From contig BFEA01000536.1 of assembly GCA_003427395.1 (NCBI GenBank), positions 889,270 to 909,526 on the forward strand: a stretch of DNA of 20,257 nt. The letters are read 5' to 3'. Source of the stretch: Chara braunii. Taxonomy: Eukaryota > Streptophyta > Charophyceae > Charales > Characeae. A model generated the notes under the pieces. The model searched no databases. It worked only from the letters and a program-made list of their open reading frames with translations, and was not told where the DNA came from. This document shows positions 7,549 through 15,600 of this stretch, one piece after another. How positions within the stretch are numbered: the first letter of the stretch is position 1; every line of letters starts with the position of its first letter. The translations under genes and the position numbers were made by a program.

Positions 7549-8047
7549 TGCGTTGGACGGTTGCCTCCACCATTACTGCATCACCTGTCGTATTTGTTTT
7601 TGCGAGTGAAGCCGCAACAGGTCATCTAGTAAAAAGTTTACAAACTCATTCAGCGTACAAGTGATCTGATTTGCTTTCCTTTTGTTGTGAGTAAGTGTGA
7701 ATCTTCACGATTCTTCAGTGAATGTTCTGCATGCTGCGCTGAGTTTGATTTGGATCCTGACAGGATCAATGCACAAACACCGAAATTGGAAAACCCCAGA
7801 GTTGGAATTGCATGGAGAAGGGACTTCATTTTCATTTCTCTATTATTCATGGGGGTACTGTGGGCATATGGAAATGCTGAGAGAGCCATCCGTACTTGGA
7901 AATTGCACCTACCAGTATGTGTTGGTCCTGTTGGGGGGGAGGAGGGGGGAGGGGGGAGGATGCTGGAGAAAAGGGAAGGATGAGGAATGAGGAAACAGAA
8001 ATAAAATATTGCCAAAATGTCCTAAATTGAAGCAGGTCCTACTAAAC
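7547..8047. other. Intron B sequence, no gene seen
   Basis: Moderately complex sequence with a G-rich patch at 7931-7963. Overlapping frames at 7687-7990 have no motif I recognise, and no flanking splice pattern fits the methyltransferase. Confidence 0.5.
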
Positions 8048-8055
8048 CCAGCCCT

Positions 8056-8380
8056 TGTGGCTGGAGAGGTATAGACATGTAACTGTTAGTAAACAGATCC
8101 TGAGCTCAAATCCTGATGGAACCACACGATTGTTGTCATGTTAGGGGCCTTAGGGCCTACCCGCTTGAACAAAAACTGAGTAATGAAAGGAAGAAAAAGT
8201 GGATTCTAAGCATGACTGTGATGACTCCGTCAGCAAAGAATAAATGAGCCAGTTGACTGTGATTGTGGTCAGATGCAAGTAGAACTGAGCTACCTGGGTA
8301 TCATCGAACACTGGCATCCCAAACCAGGCCATGCCACCCCCATAAAAAAAAAAGAAAAAAAAGAAGAAGAAGAAGAACAG
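8056..8380 (+). mobile_element. tRNA-like SINE candidate, family 2, copy 1
   Basis: TGGCTGGAGAGG (from about 8059) resembles an internal RNA polymerase III A box, and GAGCTCAAATCCTG (about 8102-8115) resembles a B box. A shared segment, CAGATCNTGNGCTCAAATCC then TGATNGAA, followed by ATGTTAGGGGCCTT, recurs at 11160-11218. The stretch ends in an A/AAG-rich run at 8343-8378 that could be the tail. No clear target-site duplication was found, so the borders are estimates. Confidence 0.4.
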
Positions 8381-8485
8381 GGACATCCGGATTGTCTGTA
8401 TCGCTGTCCGTTGTTGGGATTATCATCACGGCTGCTTTATGTGACCTAACTCAGGCCGACTCTTGACGATGCTCTTCCCCTGCAG

Positions 8486-8538
8486 ATGACTGACCGGGGC
8501 TGGTGTGAGAAGTTAGTGGATGTCGCGCAACAACCAAG
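8486..8538 (+). CDS. NDUFAF7: MidA/NDUFAF7-like methyltransferase, internal exon C
   Basis: A 53-bp exon encoding MTDRGWCEKLVDVAQQP plus two bases of an Arg codon. It follows the AHEF motif exon directly and matches the family's GW(C/R)E-(K/V)-hydrophobic-VD block. Acceptor is CCCCTGCAG ending at 8485; donor is AAG/GTACAT at 8539. The phase is 0 at its start, in agreement with exon B, and 2 at its end. The internal ATG at its start is not a translation start. It is too short to be found by length alone, and the call rests on collinearity with exons B and D. Confidence 0.85.
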
Positions 8539-8558
8539 GTACATTGCACGACCTTACC

Positions 8559-8576
8559 GATGCTGCATCATTTCTT
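8559..8576. repeat. 18-bp target-site duplication of the U2 retrocopy, left
   Basis: GATGCTGCATCATTTCTT here and again at 8677-8694 flank the U2-derived insertion. Confidence 0.92.
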
Positions 8577-8676
8577 TTTTTTTTTAATGTGGCCCGATGG
8601 ACCACGGATCAGATATTAAACTGATCAGAACAGATACAATGCACTTGATCTTAGCCAAAAGCCCGAGAAAGGTATT
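8577..8676 (-). pseudogene. U2 snRNA retrocopy, 3' truncated, with poly(A)
   Basis: On the minus strand it starts ATACCTTTCTCGGGCTTTTG, the U2 5' end, with GGCTAAGATCAAGTG, CTGATCAGTTTAATATCTGA and then a stem IIb-like GGTCCATCGGGCCACA. It stops at about nucleotide 90 of U2 and goes straight into poly(A). Stem-loops III and IV and the Sm site are missing. The branch-point recognition sequence GTAGTA is altered (CATTGTA). The perfect 18-bp repeat on both sides shows a retrotransposition event. It sits 38 bases into intron C, antisense to the host gene. Confidence 0.95.
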
Positions 8677-8690
8677 GATGCTGCATCATT

Positions 8691-8820
8691 TCTTCCTTTC
8701 TCTTTTTTTTATTTTTTATTTTTTATTTTAATCCTTCACCGTGCAGGGGCCGTGCTGACGGATCTTCTCTTTTCTTTTTTTTATCCTTCACTGTGCTTGG
8801 GCCGCGGGCTGTGGGCCGTT
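8691..8820 (-). pseudogene. Possible U6-derived fragments with T-rich tails
   Basis: ATCCTTCACCGTGCAGGGGC then CGTGCTGACGGATCTTCTCT (8731-8770) resembles the reverse complement of U6 (CATCCTTGCGCAGGGGCCAT then GCTAATCTTCTCT), with small insertions. Its minus-strand 3' side is an A-rich tail with the same A/T pattern as the U6 copy at 3726. A second, weaker fragment, ATCCTTCACTGTGCTTGGGC, follows another T run at about 8775-8802. The match is imperfect, and I cannot exclude an unrelated repeat. Confidence 0.4.
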
Positions 8821-9995
8821 ACTTTTGGTCAACGACCCGAAACGGGGGTCAAAAGGTCACGCCCAAGTCATGAAAACGCCTCTGCCCAAAGGCCTACCAC
8901 TGTGGGGTACCTCAGGCAAGGGCCAAAAACGCGGCCTCCCGAGGCCCAGCGTGAGAGAGTTGACTTGGGGAAAGTCAACAGTCAAATTCAACTCGTGAAT
9001 TCAGGCCCACGAGTGAAAGTCAACATGTACCCAGCCTTGGCCACAGACCAGACACATACCTTTGGTTGTCTGCAGGTATCCGGAAGGAATCGAGTCCAAA
9101 TGGGAATCTGCAACTGTATGAGATCCAGGCCATTGACTTACGAACGATCTGGATTTTGGGCCATCGCAGCTGTGAGACAAGAGGCTGGTCAACAGAGTCA
9201 ACACTATAAGTTGAGCCAGCCCGTGCTCGTGGAAATTCAGTCTGGCACGTGCTACGTGACGCTGGCTTGACGCTGGCACTACGCTGGATTGACACTGATG
9301 CGACGATGCAGGACTGCTACTGCTTTCGTGCTGGCGCCTTCTCTGTCTACGGCGCCAGCTGGACACTTGATTAAGCTGACGAAGCTCGCGCCACATTGAT
9401 TACGACATTGATGGAGTACCGGCGAGGAGGAGGAGGATCAGGTATGTGAGACTGGTCGAATGTGGAAGGGAAAGCTTACCTGATCGTGTTCGTGTCGACA
9501 TTGCGCATGGCTGTGCGTCTTCAGGAGGAATATGCGCCATCCTCTCTCGCTGCCGCTGACGTGGCTGGGGGATGGGCGCCATGCTGTAATTTCAGGGGAG
9601 ACTGTTCGCTGACGAGGCAAGTGGGGAGGTGCCCGAAGAGGAAGTGGGCTTGCGAGGGAAGATCTGTCTGCAAAGATGATGGGTACTTTCGCTTCCACCC
9701 TCTAAGTCATATCTCCCTCTCCTCATCTTCTTCTCTGGTATGTACGAATTTTGGAGACATTGATTCTGCGCTGGAACATTTTGTACTTCGACATTGACGA
9801 GCTGTCCACTTGACTGGGTTCATTGCAGGACACTCCCTTTCTCGTTCTTCGTCTTGTTTTCCAGAAGGAAAAACAGATGTACCCTCAGCCTTTCTTTTTT
9901 TTCCCCCTCAGACATTATGTGACAGGAGTGGCTCCGTATGCACTTGAATGACAGCTCACTCATGCGCTTGACAACCCTCTGAGTGAGATCATTCA
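8821..9995. other. Intron C interior, no gene recognised
   Basis: The phrase GTCAA or its complement TTGAC recurs many times between about 8827 and 9290. A perfect 9-bp hairpin, GCTGGCGCC/GGCGCCAGC with a 12-nt loop, lies at 9330-9359. Frames at 8752-9270 and 9462-9797 give no recognisable domain and do not fit the methyltransferase between exons C and D. Confidence 0.5.
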
Positions 9996-10131
9996 GAGCA
10001 TGAGTGGGCTATTGAGAGACTTGACTCTCGAGGCTGAGGGCGCCGGTCCGAATCCGTGCGTGCACGGAGGAGGTTCAAGGGTGGAAATAGTACTGAGTCT
10101 ACTGAGTGTACACAAGCGCAGTAACCAGCCT
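9996..10131 (+). repeat. tRNA-like repeat, family 1, copy 1
   Basis: Begins GAGCATGAGTGGGCTATTGA, then GACTCTCGAGGCTGAGGGCG and CCGGTCCGAATCCGTGC, which resemble the D, anticodon/variable and T arms of a class II (Leu/Ser-like) tRNA. It is followed by a shared non-tRNA body, CACGGAGGAGGT, GGAAATAGTACTGA and ACACAAGCGCAGTAACCAGC. A GAATCC B-box core is present. Parts of the unit recur at 10132-10175, 10347-10431 and 10437-10564. Confidence 0.65.
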
Positions 10132-10175
10132 GAGCTCACTTCACTCAGAGCATGAGCGGGCTATTAAACCACCAC
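10132..10175 (+). repeat. tRNA-like repeat, family 1, truncated copy 2
   Basis: Only GAGCTCACTTCACTCAGAGC and ATGAGCGGGCTATTAAACC remain, matching the head of copy 4 (CAGCTCACTCAGAGCATGAG). Confidence 0.5.
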
Positions 10176-10346
10176 TACCTCCGAGCCTCTTTTTGCCAAG
10201 GTGGAGTCAAACTGCACGCCAAGCTTTGCCGAAGCGCCAGCGGCGCACTGTTTCTTTCGCTTTGGCTGGCGCTGTCAGCCGGTTCGGTCCAGCGGCGCCC
10301 GGCCTCCGAAGAATGTGGAGTAGGTTACTTTTACGACTTAGTGTCG

Positions 10347-10431
10347 TGATGGTTTAAGAGACTCGGCAGTTGAGGCTGAGGGCGCCGGTTCAAATCCGTG
10401 TGTGCACAAGCTCGGTAACCAGCCGCAGCTC
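10347..10431 (+). repeat. tRNA-like repeat, family 1, copy 3
   Basis: GTGATGGTTTAAGAGACTCG resembles the D arm of a class II tRNA. It is followed by GCTGAGGGCGCCGGTTCAAA and TCC, a good B box (GGTTCAAATCC). The downstream TGTGCACAAGCTCGGTAACC matches the body end of the family in shortened form. Confidence 0.65.
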
Positions 10432-10436
10432 ACTCA

Positions 10437-10564
10437 GAGCATGAGCGGGCTATTGAAAGACTCGGCGCTTGAGGCTGAGGGCACAGGTTCGAATCCGTGC
10501 ATGCACGGAGGAGGTCCAAGGCTGGAAATAGTACTGACTGTACACAAGCGCAGTAACCAGCCTG
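10437..10564 (+). repeat. tRNA-like repeat, family 1, copy 4
   Basis: The best copy: GAGCATGAGCGGGCTATTGA, then a 6-bp anticodon-like stem CTCGGC/GCTGAG around a 7-nt loop, then a perfect B box GGTTCGAATCC at 10486-10496 and the shared body to CAGTAACCAGCCTGG. A real tRNA gene is unlikely because no acceptor stem closes. A tRNA-derived SINE or amplified tRNA relic is more likely. Confidence 0.65.
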
Positions 10565-11149
10565 GAAATTGCTCCAGGAATTTGATGGCTGTGTTGGGGG
10601 TTGGGCCCCCACAGTGTGAAAATGTGGATATTGTGGGTGGGGCTGTGTGCCCTCGTGGCGTGAGGTCATGTGCTTGATGGAGCTACCGTGATGTATGGTG
10701 TGCCAACCGCCGTTTTGTGATCTCAAACATTTTCCTTGGACTTCGAATGGGACACTTCCTCCGCCTGGTTGTCAGCAGGCGGTGGTCCCCACGGTGATGA
10801 AGTTTTCCCAACCCTTGTCTCAACCGCGTCCCAGAGGCTTCATGAGATGACGAAGCACTTCCCCAATCCTCCTCGTGGTGATGCAAGAGGAGTTTTTTCT
10901 CTTCTTCTCCCCCCCCCCCCCCCCCGCTAAGAAGGTAAGGTCAACCTGTGTTCCGTTTGTGTGATCTTCATTGCAAATGGAACAACCAGGATTGTTCTGT
11001 GCTGTTCTTTGCTCTGTGCAGCCTGCAGCCACTCTGCCAAGTCTGCTCCAGTTGCGTAGATGAATGCAAAATCCCTGCGCTCGAAAACAAGGAGCTGCAA
11101 CCAAGCCCATGCGGCTGAACGGTACGCAAATGTTACTCTCAGTGAATAC
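10565..11149. other. Intron C sequence, no gene seen
   Basis: Contains a C-run at about 10909-10925. The short frames around 10736-11110 have no recognisable domain. Confidence 0.5.
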
Positions 11150-11252
11150 TGAATACTGAACAGATCATGCGCTCAAATCCTGATAGAATCAGATGAGTAT
11201 GACTATGTCAGGGGCTTCCCCTTCCTCGAAGAAGAAAAAGAAAAAGAAAAAG
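11150..11252 (+). mobile_element. tRNA-like SINE candidate, family 2, copy 2
   Basis: AACAGATCATGCGCTCAAAT then CCTGATAGAATCAG matches the segment at 8095-8125, including the B-box-like GCTCAAATCC. TATGTCAGGGGCTT matches ATGTTAGGGGCCTT. It ends in AAGAAAAAGAAAAAG repeats at 11229-11252, like the tail of the first copy. The 5' tRNA-like half is missing or too diverged. Confidence 0.4.
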
Positions 11253-11540
11253 AGTTGCAGCGGTTGTGATTACGACCGACCTGATGAGAACTGCTTTTCC
11301 GTTTTTCCTGGTGTCTCCTTCCCCTCCTCCTCCTCCTCCTCTCTCTCGCTCTCATCGTCCCGTTCCTCCTCATTCTCCATTTGTCCCTCCTCGTTCTGCA
11401 TTCATCGTCTTGTCCTCTTCTCCTGTCACACTTCTCCCTTGTTGTTACTGTCCTCCTCCGCTCCCCCAACCTCTCCATGCCACACCCCCTCTCCTGATCC
11501 ACAAAGGCTTGCACGGTCACATTTCTCTTCCCATACGTCA

Positions 11541-11650
11541 TACCGCCTTCACCAGAACAGAATGCCCGGTCATTATCGCTGTATGTAGACCAAAGTTTTG
11601 CCCCAAATATAGCTATAATGATCTGGCTTTCTATTCAGGTGAAGACGGTA
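11541..11650. mobile_element. TA-flanked foldback MITE, copy 3
   Basis: A 110-bp element with TA at each edge: CCGCCTTCACCAGAACAGAA then TGCCCGGTCATTATCGCTG on the left, and AGCTATAATGATCTGGCTTT then CTATTCAGGTGAAGACGG on the right. Same length and arms as the copies at 1453 and 5767. It lies 75 bp upstream of exon D. Confidence 0.85.
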
Positions 11651-11724
11651 GTCATCATTCTGGAATCTGAATGTGCTGTGTACATTGGTGGGTTGATCGG
11701 TGGGATATCTGAATGTACGTGCAG

Positions 11725-11959
11725 AGACCAGGAGTTTCGCTGTGTCCTCTCGCCACACCCAACTCCAGCTGTTAGCCTTTACCTGAAAAGGCGGTTGATG
11801 TTGATGAGCCCTGAGGAGAGGCGGCATCACAAGCAGATGGAAGTTTGTCCTGCTGGGATGAAGCTTGCTGTGGATCTCGCAAAGAGGGTGGGGGAGGACG
11901 GAGGGGCCGCACTCATCATTGACTACGGAGAAGACCATGCCATGGCAGACACTTTGCAG
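11725..11959 (+). CDS. NDUFAF7: MidA/NDUFAF7-like methyltransferase, internal exon D
   Basis: A 235-bp exon. The first base completes the Arg codon split with exon C. It encodes DQEFRCVLSPHPTPAV, then MSPEERRHHKQMEVCPAGM and GGAALIIDYGEDHAMADTLQ. The order F-(R)-x-VLSP-x-x-TPA, (H/Q)(V/M)E(V/I)(C/S)P and GGA(A/L)LIIDYG, followed by D(T/S)LQ, is the signature order of MidA/NDUFAF7. Acceptor is GTACGTGCAG ending at 11724; donor is CAG/GTAACA at 11960. It ends on a codon boundary. The next family block (DLSAYVDF-like) is not found before the window ends, so intron D exceeds 8.2 kb. No stop codon or frameshift interrupts any of the four exons, so the gene looks intact. Confidence 0.92.
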
Positions 11960-11974
11960 GTAACAGATTTATGC

Positions 11975-12101
11975 TTTTTTTAAAGTTTTTTAAGTTTTTT
12001 GTTTTTCGTTTTTTTTTGTTTTTGAAAACAGAACCTTATGGTTCTGGCGGCATATCCATTCTGGGGAGCAGCAGTCCAGTTCCTATTCCATCGGCAAGTC
12101 A
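11975..12101 (-). mobile_element. Solo LINE 3' end, 5'-truncated copy
   Basis: On the minus strand it runs TGACTTGCCGATGGAATAGG through CTCCCCAGAAT and ACCATAAGG to a tail of A with single C, G and T interruptions. It matches the 3' end of the large LINE at 12171-12282 at most positions. Loosely similar sequences, GGTAACAGATTTATGC at 11959 and GGTAAATTTATGTG at 12137, could be a decayed target-site duplication. It begins 15 bases after the exon D donor. Confidence 0.65.
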
Positions 12102-12545
12102 AGGGAAATACATCACAGTCTCACACGTAGAATTTTGGTAAATTTATGTGACTTTAACAAATCCCCAGACTTTTTTTTTGTTTTTGTTTTTTGTTTTTTT
12201 TTGTTTTTAAACAGGGCCTTATGGTCCTGGCGCCTTCTATTCTGGGGAGCGTCAGTCCGGTTCCTATTCCACCGGCAAGTCAGAAAATGCATTACATTAC
12301 AGCAGAAACTCGCGCTTCCTCCCGTTTGGCCGAAGGACCCCTGAACAGCATTGATTACTCCACCGTTGGTGGAGGATTGACTGTCAGCTTGCCATTACTC
12401 ACTCTTTCCTCTCAGACCTGAAAAACCAGCTCTGCCAGATAGTGCTATGTCACCTAGAAAAAGCTCGCCCATTATTTCTGCTTGCCTGTGCTTTCCCCCT
12501 CATCAGCCCTATCCCATTAAGCCTTCCCCCTTCTTTTGAACGCTA

Positions 12546-12570
12546 CAAAAACCTAAACCCTAACCCCTCA
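12546..12570. repeat. Short telomere-like motif in the LINE A 3' UTR
   Basis: AAACCTAAACCCTAACCCC holds about two and a half plant-type CCCTAAA repeats, slightly irregular. It lies in the 3' UTR of LINE A. A telo-box-like AAACCCTAA is included. Confidence 0.7.
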
Positions 12571-12662
12571 GCCAGCGGACCTCACTGTCCCTTCTGGGCT
12601 GGGATTTAGGACTGTGTATCTGTTTACTTTGAGTGATATGGGAGCCTGTCTTCCTTGTATCC

Positions 12663-15600
12663 TTACTCTAACATCCTCTGAGTCAACCTTTCCTCCCTTG
12701 CTCCAGCCTTCCGGTGGCGTACATCCATTCCCAGGCTGTTCCTCAACGGACGTGATGGTATAGGTTCGTCGTTTTCTCTTTGGGATTCTGATAAGGAGGT
12801 GCCTTGCCCGTGCGCATCTATCTGCTGCCGAACGCTTCTTCCTGAGTTTGAGTTGTGCCAGTCCTTCCAGCAGATGCGGTCGTCTCGTAAATCAGCAACT
12901 TTCTCGTTTATCAACCATACCCTGCTGAATCTCAGTCTCGCTTTTTTTTGTTGTTCCTCATCCTCCGACCATGATAGTTTGATTTTCCGCCATCTGCAAA
13001 GGATTTCAGCCTGTATCATTGTTTTCGTCTCCGCCCAGATCATCTCTCGTGAGTTGGACACTCTTTCGATCGTTCTGCTGCATCTTTCCTTCCATATGAC
13101 CCATAGGGTCACCTTCCTGATAAGTCCATACCAANTNTTTTCCNCTNTCCGGAGCTGCTCAGGGATGTTAGTCNGAAGGAGAAGTTGGNTGGGTTGTTCA
13201 GGGAAAGGGGTNGGGAAAAGGGAGTCCNAGAGGGTCGAGGCTCTCNCCCAGTAATCTGTCGCCTCCCTACAGTGTACTAAGNNGTGTACTATGTCCTCTA
13301 CTGCACCCTCCGTACATACCTTACATTGATCAGAACTGTCGGGGTCTGAACTCTTCCGCCTAACGTGTAACCACTGATTAACTGGTAGTGCCGCGTATAT
13401 GATCANCCATTGAAGGCTTNTGATTTTGATTGGTCTGATCGTTTTATAAATCTTCCATGGGATCTGTGTGATGTTGTCGGCTTCCTGACCTATTAGCTTC
13501 TGCCACCTGGCCTTGATCGCCGGTTCTGGGTCTTTTGTTTTTAGCAGTAGCTTGTACCCAAATTTGACCGTGTGATCCTGTATGGGGGTGAGCGTCTTAA
13601 TGTTTGTCCTCTTTTCTGGTTTCCATGCCCACTCCATTGGGTCAAACTCCTGGTTGTGTAATGCCGTATCGAATCTGAAGATAAACTTCGGCCATGTGCC
13701 TAACACCCTTACTTTTCTGAGCAAGAAGTAATCCATGACTATCGTTTCCACGTTGGTGTTCATAATCGACGGCATTCCCTTCGTGGAATGTGCAATCGGA
13801 AGGGAGGTGAACACCGCTTGAGTAGCTGATCCCCGTTGTAGGTGTGAGAATTGGAAGGCCTTAGAGGGAGGATTCTCCTGTACTTTGACCCCGCATTCTC
13901 CGCTTTTCCAAGGCCCCCCTTGTTTCAGCATATCTTTCCACTCCTGAGGGACAAGATTAGTAATGTACTGCAGGTTAGGTCCTCTTCTATGACAACCCTT
14001 CAATCGTGCACTTAGCTCCTGCTCAGACACCCATTCTTCGTTCCACAAGTGGCTAATTGTCCAAACTCCATTCTTTGCCCATGACAGCCATTTGTGGTCT
14101 AAGAACAAGGGTTCATCACTTTCGCCCTTCAACCACTCATTGCCAAACAGAGGCTGTCTCAGCACCTCATCCTTAGATTTCGGTCTATTAATCGTTTTTG
14201 GCATTATTTCCCTCCAAATCCGGATTAGAGCCGCCCAGTACGGCGTTTGGCGGTTGTCTATGTTCCGCTCTATTTCCCTCCTAGATCTTCTCCTCACCTT
14301 TTTCAAAGACCATTCCTTATTCAATACCCAGAATAGACCCGTCATGTTATTTGGCGATGACACCGGGGCTAGGGCCCTTATGCTGTCCAGGGCCAGCTTA
14401 TTCCATGCTGTTTCGGGTTTCGTCAACAGACGGACTATCCATTTGACTTGAAGGGCTCTCGTCTCGCACCTCGGGTCAATGATTCCTAGCCCCCCGTGTA
14501 TTGGTTTTCTTGAGATGTACTGCCATGCTATCTTTGGGATACAACCTTCGTTGTTGGGGTTGCCCGTCCATAGATATGTTCTAGCCACTCGATTTAGTTC
14601 CTTTAATGAGTCATCCGGAATTGTCCATGCCGACGCAATGTACCACATCATGGAGAAGACTGAAGTGTTGAGTACCAGGACCCTACCTATCAGTGAGGTG
14701 AATGTATTCCCCCATCTTCCCAGCTCATTTAACTGCTTGGCTAACACGTTCTGGGCCATCTGGGGCGCCAGACCCTCCCGTGTCATGAGAATACCTAGGT
14801 ATCGGGTGGGGGGTTCCGACGTGTCCCAGGACATGGCAGCCTCAGGCCCTTGCAGGTTTGGGATTTGTTCGTCAGACAGCCACCAACCTATGGTCTTCTT
14901 CCAATTGATCTTCATTTCTGATGCTAGTCTGAACGCTTCCATTGCCCTGGACAATGCTTTAAAAGACGAATCTGATGCTCTAATCAACACTGTCATGTCG
15001 TCTGCGAACAAGATTACTGTCGGAAACTTGAGATTGACCTCTGGGAGTCTGTGTATAGAGGGGTCTTTCCGTAGGAAAGAGGCAATGGCCTCCATCACAA
15101 ATAGGAAGATCGAGGGAGCGAGCGGGTCCCCTTGCCTGACTGAGCGTGATATTGGGTAGCAATCAGACAGGAATCCGTTAATCTGTACACAGCTTGAGGC
15201 ATCATTGTACAAGACTTGGACCCATTTCCTAAAGATTGGTCGCACCCCCATGCGTTCCATACTTGCGTACATAAAGGGCCAATTGACTTGATCATAAGCT
15301 TTCTCGAAATCAAACAAGAGTATGGTTGTGTTTATCCTCCTTTCTCTGATTTTATTGGCTGCTTCATTTAGAGTCAGCACATTGTCTAATATGTAGCATC
15401 CTAGGATAAAGCCCATCTGATCGATATGAAAACATTTATTTGTTATTTTCATGATTCTGGCAGCCAGGGTCTTGGCAAGGATTTTGTATGGGAGAGTTAG
15501 TAACGAAATAGGTCTATAGTTCTTGATGTCCTCCTTGTCCCCCTTTTTATATAGTAGTGTAACAACACTCATGCTCTTAAGGGCTTGCAGAAGCTCATCC

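Noticed and set aside
7172-7664. Several frames of 77-133 residues on both strands
   Set aside because: They are translations of CA, AG and CG microsatellites.
8752-9270. 172-residue plus-strand frame in intron C
   Set aside because: Starts in the U6-like/T-rich region, lies between consecutive in-phase exons of the methyltransferase, and has no recognisable domain. Kept only as unannotated intron.
9609-9640. Third hammerhead-like core, CTGACGAG with a GGCA/TGCC stem and CGAAG
   Set aside because: The base after GAA is G and not A, an extra C breaks stem II pairing, and no stem III or cleavage triplet fits the flanks.
9462-9797. 111-residue frame with several cysteines
   Set aside because: Cysteine spacing fits no known finger, and there are no flanking splice or gene signals.
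10437-10510. Functional tRNA-Leu/Ser gene
   Set aside because: No 7-bp acceptor stem closes around the tRNA-like arms and no T-run terminator follows; the unit continues into a repeated body.
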